Assembly: GCA_029213005.1 (NCBI GenBank)
Contig: JARGPI010000031.1
Coordinates: 1-64,000, forward strand
Direction of reading: 5' to 3'
DNA length: 64,000 bases
Source: Verrucomicrobiales bacterium
GTDB lineage: Bacteria; Verrucomicrobiota; Verrucomicrobiia; Verrucomicrobiales; DEV007
Positions 1 through 8,047 of this stretch are shown here, one piece after another. Positions within the stretch are counted from its first letter, which is position 1; the number at the start of each line of letters is the position of its first letter. The notes beneath the pieces are model-generated. The model was not told the DNA's origin. It did not search any database and saw only the letters and a list, made by a program, of their open reading frames with translations. Both the position numbers and the translations under genes were made by a program.

Positions 1-3000
1 ATATGATATGACGGAAGTTCAGGTTTTCGCTAGATGCCCTTGTTTTGGTGCTTACCGCTAAAGAAAAAATATCCGCCATTGATTTATCAATTATATCAGC
101 GTTATCGGATTCCGTCTGACGATTAGCCTTGGATACCTTTATTTTTCCGCTTTGAACTCGGTTGGAAATGGGTGCGCGAACCCGCTCAATAATTTCTAGA
201 GCCTGTTCGACACTCTTTTCGAAAGTGATAAACGAATTAGCTTCCAAGACAAGGTCTTCTGAAACAAAGGCTTTTAATCCAGCACTTTTAAGCTTGCTCA
301 AAACTTCCAAATGAAGCAAGTGAGACGCAGCTACATCATCTAAATATAGAATCGCGCCATCTTCTATACTCGGTTCATTTGGCCAGGGTTGTTCTTGAAG
401 CTGAAGGTAAGCAATAGCGTCATTTTCTTCCGATAAGGTTAATTGTACAGTGTTTCGGAGCTTTCTAACAATCCCAGAACACGAACAAAGCACCTCGTCG
501 TAAGCGCTTAAATCAGCAATTTCGCTCATCCGTGAACCGACTATATGAACCGGTGACGACTTCACGACAAGATGTTGTATATCAGTATCTTCATTGTTCT
601 GGATAGCTTCTCTGATGAAGGTCGCCAATTCCGTTCCAACCATCAGATCCAAATCGGAACGCCAGCATTGGTATTCAGTAAATTTTACTAATTGATTTGT
701 CGAAACCAAATGAGCCAGATTATGAGCGTCTCTAATCCTGCTGGGTTGATGGAAATTGATATTTTGTTTTTCTTTAAATAGCCAAGCTAAAGTTGAATGT
801 GATATAGAGATTTTATCAAAATTATCCAAAACTTTATCAAGTACGCCAAGAAATGACAATGTAACTAAAGCCGTTGGGTCCAGCCCTATTATTTCATCAG
901 GGGCAATCAATGAAACAATTCTATTTCCACAGAAACCTGGGACCGCCACTATTTGTCGCGGATCAACGGTTGCAGAATTCGCCAATGCCGGGAAAATTGT
1001 GAGATCAAAGAGGGGCTTATTTAGAAATCTTGCAGCTAATAGAGTTGGAGCTTCCGCTTTAACCAACATATCGGTTATCTCAGCTTCGCTCCTGATCCAG
1101 TCTGTTTGATGATCGTAAATATCAGATAATGTCATTGGCCGAATCGGCCCGCTTTCCCCTGAAAGTTTCACCGCTTTCTGAAGCCAAACATTTACCTCGG
1201 GCAAATTTTCCCATCCGGCCTTAGTTGCTAAAAAATATGCGCCCGCAAAAATTTCCGCGTCATTTTCGCAGTTTTCAGCTGCGGTGAAAATTAGGTCTTT
1301 GGCAACTGGATTACTTAATTGGAGAGCCAGTTGAGCGGCGAATATCAACTCTTTAGGCGTCCTGTTTGCCTTCTGATCCAGCTCGTTTATTACGAATGAA
1401 GCAAGGGAATTCCAGTCTCCTAACGCTATAGCGATATTAACATGCAAAGTTCTAGCATTCGAACTAGTGAAATTAGTCATTAATGTATTCAGTTGACGCT
1501 TCGCCTCAATGATGTTTCCCTCTTGAAACGATGACCAACAGTAAGTCATACGGAGTTCCTCAGAGTTAGCCATTAAATCACTACGCTTAGTTAGAATGGA
1601 AACTATATTCTCATATTGCTTGTCGCGGAAAAGGGCTTGAACTAACCGCTCCAAATCCGAGATCGTCCCTGTTTCATTGAACAGTAATTCTCCATAGTGG
1701 GTGACTTGGTCCCATTGATTTTTCTCCTCCAATTCACCTACTAAGGCGGCCAAATCTACTAATTCTTTCGATTCTTCGTATAGAGCTTTCCTGATTGATA
1801 TTGAACTTTTGCCTTTTGCCTCATCGATCAGTCCCTTGAGTCGGCGCTCCTCATTTTCACTGATGCCTTCGTTCCTTATTTTGTCGAACGACTCTGTAGC
1901 CATTTCGACTCTACCAGCCCGCGCGTAGAGTTCTACTTGAATAGACGATATGAATGAGGATCCAAGGAATTGAGAGAGTTCTTCGTAGTGTTTTGTGCAA
2001 TATTCGGCCGCGCTTTTGGAATCTTTCTGCAAAAACGCCAATGCCAGCCGAGCTTTAGCTCCACCTAGTGTCATACCACCAGTAAGTGCAGTTTGTTGTT
2101 GAATTTCCTTTTCAACAATCTTTACTTTCAAGCCTAGACCAAATTGAAAGGCTATTGGAATCAGATGGAGCGGGATTGATGGTTCGCGAAACTTTGCTGA
2201 AAGTCGAGTTTTCGCGGATTCCGAATGTTTTGGGTCTCGCAATTCAAGCCAAAGAACAAAATCCTCGGCCAGCGCTTCGCTTTCCTCACGGTTTAGTTCT
2301 TTGGCAACCCGCGCGGCTTCTGAAAACATCTCTATTGCCTTATTCCTTTTTACGAAAGAACTTGAACTTTCCGCCAGCGGAAAATCTGCGGCATAAAAGG
2401 GAACCCCATCATTCACGATACGGCTACGGAGATCCTGAGGGGAAACTGATAGAACGTGATTTATCCCAGTGAGATAGTAGAGAATTGGCGTGGAATCGAA
2501 ATCTTCGGGCGTAATTAGTTCAAGAGTAGTACTTGCGTCATCCCAACGCGAAAGAGTGTGCTGAAGAGTTGTGGTTAAATATTTTCCTTCAGAATCAAAA
2601 TCAGCAATGCTGTAACCCGCGTCTTCAACCCAATCTAAAGCTTTCTCGCACCCATCATGATACATCACAACCATCAATGCTGCCGTTTTGCTAAATGGGG
2701 TGTCCAATTTAGCAAGACCCTGGAGGGCGCTCCGTTTATCGCCTTGGTGCGACTTAATGAATGCTTCTGCTATTTCGATTTCAGGGACAGTTGAAAGTTT
2801 TTTCGCTTGAGTTAAAAGGGATTTTGCCAAATCTGGATCATCTTCCCTTGAAAGAATTCTGGCGCATGCGGCTAGAGCGCGACTCTTTGTTGTATCAGTA
2901 CCTCCATAAAGCGAACCGTTTGCCACGCGGTCCCCTAAAGAAATCGCATATTGTATTCGATCAAAATCCGGGTAAAACCTCCCCTTCAGAAGAGTTTGGG

Positions 3001-3604
3001 TCTGTTCTTTAGTTTCCCTATCGATCATTTCTGTAGGGTAAACCTGCGGTAATATGCTATCCGCTACATCATTGAGCGCCCTTCCGAGCGGAGTAAGATG
3101 ATGTTTGACTAAATTAAGGATTTCCTCTTGATCTACAAGATCGCGATTCGAAACTTCTTTTAGAATTGAGTTGAAGTCAATCCGGTCTCGTTTTGCATCA
3201 AAATCGAAATCGCCTTTTTCTTTTTTGAATTTCGCTTTTGTAGTTGGTGCGTCCATCACCGGGTAAGCGAATTTCAAAAGAGTGTAAGAATCGTGATGTT
3301 TCTTTTTGCGAAATGTGCTAAGGGTCTTTTGGATTTTTCCCGTAGAGGTGGTCACTGTTACCTGGACAACAGTCTTTATTGAATCATCAACCAAATCAAA
3401 GGAATCCTGATTGCTATCGATCAAACCATTCGCGTTTTGTAGATTCCATTTGAACACCTTGCTGAGCAATTCGCAGAAAAAGTCCTCAAGCCGAATGTTA
3501 GCATTCTGGTGCTTCAAGGCTTTGTTGCCCTCCATTGAGTAACTCAAGCGAGAGAACCACTCCTTGAGGTCATCCAAAACTTCTTCTGATCTAAATTCAG
3601 GCAT
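1..3604 (-). CDS. Very large SMEK-domain protein with helical repeats and PIN-like segment (C-terminus beyond window)
   Basis: The minus-strand frame starting at ATG 3604 stays open for 1201 codons to the window edge, so the C-terminus is missing. Residues about 15-115 resemble the SMEK domain seen at the N-terminus of bacterial conflict proteins: an acidic/aromatic helix, then a core reading FDLVDDSIKTVVQVTVTTST and a KIQKTLSTF helix. The following roughly 900 residues are predicted mostly helical and resemble degenerate TPR-like repeats. Near residues 1080-1125 an ILYLDDVAASHLLHLEVL segment followed by VSEDLVLEAN resembles the beta-helix start of PIN-type nucleases. The region is AT-richer than the rest of the window, which suits an accessory defence-type gene. 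A TTGACA box lies upstream at about 3660, but no good -10 is seen. The open frame is certain; the domain names are my own pattern matches, and the role in defence is inference. Confidence 0.75.
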   Translation of the reverse strand, partial: MPEFRSEEVLDDLKEWFSRLSYSMEGNKALKHQNANIRLEDFFCELLSKVFKWNLQNANGLIDSNQDSFDLVDDSIKTVVQVTVTTSTGKIQKTLSTFRKKKHHDSYTLLKFAYPVMDAPTTKAKFKKEKGDFDFDAKRDRIDFNSILKEVSNRDLVDQEEILNLVKHHLTPLGRALNDVADSILPQVYPTEMIDRETKEQTQTLLKGRFYPDFDRIQYAISLGDRVANGSLYGGTDTTKSRALAACARILSREDDPDLAKSLLTQAKKLSTVPEIEIAEAFIKSHQGDKRSALQGLAKLDTPFSKTAALMVVMYHDGCEKALDWVEDAGYSIADFDSEGKYLTTTLQHTLSRWDDASTTLELITPEDFDSTPILYYLTGINHVLSVSPQDLRSRIVNDGVPFYAADFPLAESSSSFVKRNKAIEMFSEAARVAKELNREESEALAEDFVLWLELRDPKHSESAKTRLSAKFREPSIPLHLIPIAFQFGLGLKVKIVEKEIQQQTALTGGMTLGGAKARLALAFLQKDSKSAAEYCTKHYEELSQFLGSSFISSIQVELYARAGRVEMATESFDKIRNEGISENEERRLKGLIDEAKGKSSISIRKALYEESKELVDLAALVGELEEKNQWDQVTHYGELLFNETGTISDLERLVQALFRDKQYENIVSILTKRSDLMANSEELRMTYCWSSFQEGNIIEAKRQLNTLMTNFTSSNARTLHVNIAIALGDWNSLASFVINELDQKANRTPKELIFAAQLALQLSNPVAKDLIFTAAENCENDAEIFAGAYFLATKAGWENLPEVNVWLQKAVKLSGESGPIRPMTLSDIYDHQTDWIRSEAEITDMLVKAEAPTLLAARFLNKPLFDLTIFPALANSATVDPRQIVAVPGFCGNRIVSLIAPDEIIGLDPTALVTLSFLGVLDKVLDNFDKISISHSTLAWLFKEKQNINFHQPSRIRDAHNLAHLVSTNQLVKFTEYQCWRSDLDLMVGTELATFIREAIQNNEDTDIQHLVVKSSPVHIVGSRMSEIADLSAYDEVLCSCSGIVRKLRNTVQLTLSEENDAIAYLQLQEQPWPNEPSIEDGAILYLDDVAASHLLHLEVLSKLKSAGLKAFVSEDLVLEANSFITFEKSVEQALEIIERVRAPISNRVQSGKIKVSKANRQTESDNADIIDKSMADIFSLAVSTKTRASSENLNFRHII

Positions 3605-4447
3605 TCTTTACAGCTTTTGCGGTTTTCCACGTTCAAATGAACAGAATCAATCGAATTGTCAAATTTTCCGTTCCATCATGCTATCTTAACGGATTAACAA
3701 CCATCGTTCGGCGATTAACCCGGAGGATTTAAAAATAACGAGGCAGGCTAATTGGCAAAAAGGAGGCCAAGAATCGTCTCAATACCTTTTCCGAACCCGT
3801 CTGAAGGAGATCCGGTTCACAATCTCTGAAACCACTTTAGCCAACGATGAACTGAAATTACTGATTTTTGGAACAGCAAAGAGACGTGTGGATTATTTCG
3901 CTGGTAGAGCGCCTGTTTCGATTGATCCCATTTATGTGCAGATCTTGGTGCTAACGCCGGTTCGACAGCAGCCCAGCCGATAACTCTTGCGCCTAGCTTT
4001 GTCTCGAACAAATCATGAAGTGGAGTTATAACTCTTAGGGATGACGTTGAAAATCGATTTGCGTTCTGAGACCCTGAAGTCTCTGAAAACGGAGGCAGAC
4101 CTAAAGGGGATTGAGGCTGAGGATTTGGTAGCACAAATTGGTCGTTAAGGGCTTTCAGCTGGTGAGCCTGCCAGCAATGATTGTCCTGTTTCAAGGGACC
4201 GATGGCTGGAAAAAAGGCCTCGTTCTGGAGGGTTTGATTGATCTGGAAGGGCATCGCTGGGTGCCGCATTTTGAAATCGATTTGATCCGGCTGGATGAGG
4301 ACTCGCCCCGGATTATTCCGGGAATCCCAGATTGCCAAGCCTACGCCTAAGTCTGATGCGGGCCGTGATGACTCATTTCTTAAAATTCAGAATTGCTTAA
4401 CGGCGGCATGTTCTTGAAAAACAAACTGGAGATGATACGATAGGGTA
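3605..4447. other. Gene-poor stretch with two doubtful small ORFs
   Basis: No convincing gene lies here. On the + strand, 4041-4148 encodes 35 residues (start MTLKIDLRSETLKSLKTEAD) whose pattern resembles the beginning of a ribbon-helix-helix antitoxin. An overlapping frame continues to 4350, with possible starts TTG 4138 or ATG 4177, and encodes a 58-70 residue peptide of unknown kind. The two could be remnants of a toxin-antitoxin pair or of one frameshifted gene. A 173-codon minus-strand frame over the same DNA has an unconvincing composition. Confidence 0.3.
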
Positions 4448-4645
4448 ATGGATGATCGAATCACCATCGATGATGACGCAGTAGAAGCACGCTTGCGGGA
4501 GAAAGCAGAATCCCGCAAGGACGATTTCGAAAGGCTTAATCGTGGTGAGGTGACCGCAGAGGAATTGCAACGCGAGAACTCAATTTTTCCTGAAGGATGG
4601 GTTGTCGCAAACTGTTCACTCGATTGGGATGTCATCGGACGATGA
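4448..4645 (+). CDS. Small acidic protein, putative antitoxin partner of the nucleotidyltransferase
   Basis: A 65-residue acidic, helix-rich protein starting MDDRITIDDDAVEARLREKA. I do not recognise a named family. Its 3' end overlaps the next gene by 17 bp (ATG 4629 of that gene lies before this stop), which suggests translational coupling. A small ORF directly before a nucleotidyltransferase-like gene is the usual layout of MNT- or AbiE-like toxin-antitoxin pairs, so an antitoxin role is inferred from position only. It could also be an accessory peptide without toxin-antitoxin function. Confidence 0.55.
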   Translation: MDDRITIDDDAVEARLREKAESRKDDFERLNRGEVTAEELQRENSIFPEGWVVANCSLDWDVIGR

Positions 4646-5357
4646 AAGACTCCCTCTTGCTCTTTATTTGCCAGAGCTTGAAAAACTGAACAAAGCAGGA
4701 GCTGATTTCATTCTCGTTGCCGGGCAAGCGGTGAACTTTTGGGCTGAATTTTATAGTATAAAAAATCCACTCCTGCTGGAATATGCACCCTTTGTTTCGA
4801 AAGATGTCGACCTGTTTGGACCGATTGAAGGACTATATAAAATTCCCGGAATTTTAGATGGTGAACTGAAACGGTTTAGTGATTTACGACAACCGGTCGT
4901 CGGGGTTTTCAAAACAAACTCCGAACCGCAATTAATGTTCGAACTATTGCGTTCAATTTATGGGCCTGTTTCGGCTGAAAAGATTGCAGCAAGAGTTCAG
5001 ATTCGAAACCCAATTGCTGTAATCGATCCAGTTTCCCTACTGGTTTCAAAAGCTCACAATGCAGCAGGTCTTGAACAAGAAGATAGACAGGATGTCCGCC
5101 ATGTACAAATGATGGTACTAGCGACCCACGCGTATTATGCCGATCTATGTCAAGCCGTGGGAGACCAAATCACTCCGCGCCAATTCATTAATGAATGTAA
5201 ATACCTATTGAGTTACGCCGATTATTCATCCTTTAAAAAAGGAATATCGATGGCCGATGCTGAACTAACTGACTGCTTGCCACTAAAACTCATTCAGGAA
5301 ATAGGTGAGCAACATGAATCGATTGGGCGTTTCTACCAACACTTTACCGTCATTTAA
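4629..5357 (+). CDS. Nucleotidyltransferase-like protein, putative toxin of a TA pair
   Basis: A 242-residue protein if ATG 4629 is the start (a TTG at 4602 is also possible). The N-terminal half has the layout of minimal nucleotidyltransferases: a small-residue loop FILVAGQAVNFWAEFY, where the family usually has GG or GS, followed about 30 residues later by SKDVDLFG, whose DVD would supply the metal-binding carboxylates. The C-terminal half is helical and contains no other recognisable domain. Known relatives (AbiEii- and MNT-like) transfer nucleotides to RNA or protein targets and act as toxins. The substrate here cannot be told. The overlap with the upstream 65-residue ORF supports a two-gene module. 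The G-to-Q change in the loop makes the exact subfamily uncertain. Confidence 0.6.
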   Translation: MSSDDERLPLALYLPELEKLNKAGADFILVAGQAVNFWAEFYSIKNPLLLEYAPFVSKDVDLFGPIEGLYKIPGILDGELKRFSDLRQPVVGVFKTNSEPQLMFELLRSIYGPVSAEKIAARVQIRNPIAVIDPVSLLVSKAHNAAGLEQEDRQDVRHVQMMVLATHAYYADLCQAVGDQITPRQFINECKYLLSYADYSSFKKGISMADAELTDCLPLKLIQEIGEQHESIGRFYQHFTVI

Positions 5358-5449
5358 CGGGGGGGGCTCCAACCCGCGACCGCTCCGGAGTCGCCACCAG
5401 CAGAGTCTACTCAATATCCGGGGGCGGCAAATTGCTTTGTAAAAAGGTC

Positions 5450-5675
5450 AGGTAGTTAATCTTGATTTTCGGATTGAAGGAAAAATCAACCAGGCCGGTG
5501 AAGGCATGACTTGACTGGCCCGGGATCACGGGGAAAAACGGGGGGACTTGCTGGAGTTCGCAAAGACGCACTTTGAAATGTCTGATGAACCACTTCAGTA
5601 AACCGTTTGGGGCGACCTGCGTAAGGGCCGCCATAGCGACCATGCTCTCCGAACAAACGACCCTGAGTTGAAAAC
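5450..5675. repeat. Diverged direct repeat, copy A
   Basis: About 226 bp that recurs in the same orientation at 7351-7578. Shared stretches include GGATTGAAGGAAAAATCAAC, CGGTGAAGGCATGAC, GGAGTTCGCAAAGACG, TCTGATGAACCACTTCAG and CTCTCCGAA. On the minus strand copy A is open in two frames while copy B is interrupted in one of them, so it may be the decayed tail of a duplicated gene. It lies between the nucleotidyltransferase gene and the agarase-like gene. Confidence 0.8.
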
Positions 5676-5877
5676 TGTTTCTTAAAATTAGCCTGGCTGT
5701 TAAGCTGACAGGCGGATTTTCCCTTGAAAAAGCAAATGCCTATCAATATAACGGACATCCACCCCGACAAATATGACACTAAGGAACACTAATTTTAACA
5801 CTCCTGAGGAGCCTTTTCCGGCATTGCCCATTCGATTAGTTTTCCTTTGTGTCAATTCGTTTCATCGCCCCGGATTA

Positions 5878-7110
5878 GTGTTAAAAACTGCAATTATTGC
5901 CCTGTTTTTGTTAATCGCTGCCGCACTGAATGCTGAGGACGTTTTCCCGGCCAAACCGGGCTTCGATAAATATGGCGGTTACCTTGCCTGGAAGGGGGCG
6001 GCAACCGGCAGGTTTCATTTGGAGACGATCGGCGGACGACACTTTCTGATTACGCCGGATGGACACGGATTTCTCTCCCATGGCGTCACTCATACCCGGG
6101 GCCTCGGGATACCGGAAGAATCCCGCTATGACTTTTTGAAACAATCTCTCGATGGCGATTGGGACAAGGCTAATGCCAATCTTCAGTCAAATTTCAGCAA
6201 GTGGGGATATAACAGCCTCGGTTATGGCTCGCACCATACGACCCGGAAATTGCTGCCCCATTTTGCCAGTTGTCAGCCCAGCGGAAAGGTCAGCTCGTGG
6301 ATGGGGAAAGCGGTCGAGTTCCCGGATGTCTTTAGTGAGTCGTGGAAACAGCAGGCCCGCAAAGCCCTTGAGCAGGCTGCAAAGAATTACGATCTGACCA
6401 GCCCAAATTTGATCGGCATTTACTGGAACGACATGCCTGCCTGGGACTTGAAGCGAGCCAAGCATCAAAATGGCAAAACCTGGATGGATGCGATTCGTGC
6501 CTTACCGGAGGATTCGCCGGGAAAACAAAGGTATCAGCAATTTCTCAAAGAAAACGGTGCCCAGGCTAAAGACGAAGACTTTCTGGTCTTGATCGCCAGG
6601 GAAGTCTACTCCCACATTGGCCCGATCACTCGAGAGCTGTTTCCGGACACATTGGTATTTGGTCAGCGATATGCAGGCGCAGCATTGCCATGGAAGGTGA
6701 TACAGGAAGCATTGCCTTATATCGATGTCGTATCTGTTCAGCCCAACGCTGCCAACTACCCCGCCGAAAAATTCGAGCAACTCTACAAAGCGACCGGTAA
6801 ACCCGTGATGATCTGTGACCATCAATCAAGTTTCAACACCTCTGAGCATTCCAACGTCATGTGGCATACCTTGCCCGACATCGTCAGTGTCGGCAGGGCC
6901 CATGCCACCTATATGGAGCAGGGATTTGCAACGCCGTTTCTCATCGGGTACAACCGCTGCCAATATATAGACCGATACAAAGGCGGGCAGAAAATTCTCA
7001 AACAGGGTATGCTTCAGGTCGATGGTGTGCCTTACGAAGAATTAGTGAAATCAGTGCAAACTAATACCTGGCGGGTTCATCAACGGTTTCTGAGCGGCAG
7101 CGCAAAGTAA
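5878..7110 (+). CDS. Secreted agarase-like glycoside hydrolase
   Basis: I choose GTG 5878 because it directly begins a signal peptide (MLKTAIIALFLLIAAALNA); an in-frame ATG at 5773 would add 35 unlikely residues. The mature protein has about 390 residues and resembles the agarase-like TIM-barrel proteins common in marine planctomycetes and verrucomicrobia. Motifs include GRHFLITPDGHGFLSHGVTH near the N-terminus, LIGIYWNDMPAWDL at the usual acid/base strand, and KPVMICDHQSSF at the usual nucleophile strand. At both places clan GH-A enzymes typically have Glu, while here Asp is seen. It would act on a polysaccharide in the periplasm or outside the cell; the substrate is unknown. It is flanked by two copies of a 226-bp repeat, so the gene may have moved or been duplicated. 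Confidence 0.75.
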   Translation: MLKTAIIALFLLIAAALNAEDVFPAKPGFDKYGGYLAWKGAATGRFHLETIGGRHFLITPDGHGFLSHGVTHTRGLGIPEESRYDFLKQSLDGDWDKANANLQSNFSKWGYNSLGYGSHHTTRKLLPHFASCQPSGKVSSWMGKAVEFPDVFSESWKQQARKALEQAAKNYDLTSPNLIGIYWNDMPAWDLKRAKHQNGKTWMDAIRALPEDSPGKQRYQQFLKENGAQAKDEDFLVLIAREVYSHIGPITRELFPDTLVFGQRYAGAALPWKVIQEALPYIDVVSVQPNAANYPAEKFEQLYKATGKPVMICDHQSSFNTSEHSNVMWHTLPDIVSVGRAHATYMEQGFATPFLIGYNRCQYIDRYKGGQKILKQGMLQVDGVPYEELVKSVQTNTWRVHQRFLSGSAK

Positions 7111-7120
7111 CCGAGAGAAA

Positions 7121-7390
7121 TCAAAGGGGCTGGTTAGGATCATTAACAACCAGGTTGTGAGGGAAATAGAAAAGACCCAATTCAGAGGAATCTACTTCAA
7201 TGCCAACATTGGTCCGCCCCGCCTTTTTGGCCTTCAGTTGTATCGTCAGCTCAAATGAAGAGCCTGCTTTTAGCTGGTTATCGATATAGAAAGTAAGAAA
7301 ACCTTCGTCCTCAATTGTTTTAATGCTATTTGGATGGTGGAAAAGGGGGTAGTTAGTTAATTTTGACTTTCGGATTGAAGGAAAAATCAA
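7121..7390 (-). CDS. Small hypothetical protein or gene remnant
   Basis: An 89-codon minus-strand frame whose middle (FELTIQLKAKKAGRTNVGIE) looks like a beta-rich extracellular repeat of the DUF11 or Ig type. Its first codons lie inside repeat copy B, so it may be the surviving end of a decayed larger gene rather than an intact one. It is convergent with the agarase-like gene, 10 bp away. Confidence 0.25.
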   Translation of the reverse strand: MIFPSIRKSKLTNYPLFHHPNSIKTIEDEGFLTFYIDNQLKAGSSFELTIQLKAKKAGRTNVGIEVDSSELGLFYFPHNLVVNDPNQPL

Positions 7391-7578
7391 CTAGGCCGGT
7401 GAAGGCATGACTCGACTGGTCCGGGATCATAGTGGAAGACGGGGTTGAAATACTGGAGTTCGCAAAGACGTATTTTGAAAGGTCTGATGAACCACTTCAG
7501 CAAACCGTTCGGGGCGACCTGCGAAGGCTCTCCATATAGCGACCGTGCTCTCCGAATAAACGATTCTGAGTCGAAAAC
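7351..7578. repeat. Diverged direct repeat, copy B
   Basis: Second copy of the 226-bp repeat at 5450-5675, same orientation, differing by scattered substitutions and a few short indels. It follows the agarase-like gene, so the two copies bracket that gene and a 1.9-kb unit. Confidence 0.8.
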
Positions 7579-7735
7579 GAATAGCCGAAATGTTGAATAG
7601 GAAAAGTGCCGGCAACGTGAGCCAGCAATTTAATCGATTCCGAAAAACGGACTCAAAATCACTGAACCAAAGGATAAGAGCATTTCCGCAGGGGGGGCAA
7701 TAGGAAAGTGTAGTCGCAGGCTACCCTGCGCGAGG

Positions 7736-7814
7736 GTACCCGGTACCCTGAATTTTTTGGGACCTCTTCAAAAAGTGTACCCTGTACACTCGTGGATTGT
7801 ACAGGGTACACTTT
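7736..7814. repeat. Phased GTAC palindrome cluster, locus 1
   Basis: Two 13-bp units, TGTACCCTGTACA (7776-7788) and its reverse complement TGTACAGGGTACA (7798-7810), start 22 bp apart. With flanks they form a perfect 17-bp inverted repeat (7772-7788 and 7798-7814) with a 9-nt spacer. A related unit GGTACCCGGTACC lies at 7736-7748, off the 22-bp phase. A further hairpin (CGCAGG, CTAC, CCTGCG) lies just upstream near 7715. The cluster sits between the 3' ends of two convergent genes, so it cannot be a promoter operator for either in the usual place. Confidence 0.85.
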
Positions 7815-8047
7815 GGGCGATGAAGGAGAGGTAACAAAACTGTCCAAATCAGTGGTGAAAAACAGGGCTGCGACTTGCTACGTTAGGTATCCAATTATTC
7901 CGCTGATTTGATAGGGTCCAATGCTTGACTTGATACTATCACGCCGCCATTCAACAGGGCGCTCTCATTTACATGTCACTTTGACTCCATCACGGAGTTG
8001 GTTTCATCGCGTGGATGCGGATTGCTCGATCTCCAAAATGCGGGCTT

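Noticed and set aside
3817..4338. Minus-strand 173-codon frame
   Set aside because: Composition and residue pattern do not look protein-like, there is no family motif, and a plus-strand frame in the same DNA looks no worse.
7659..7847. Minus-strand 62-codon frame over the palindromes
   Set aside because: It is made largely of the palindromic repeats and has no start context; repeats explain the sequence.
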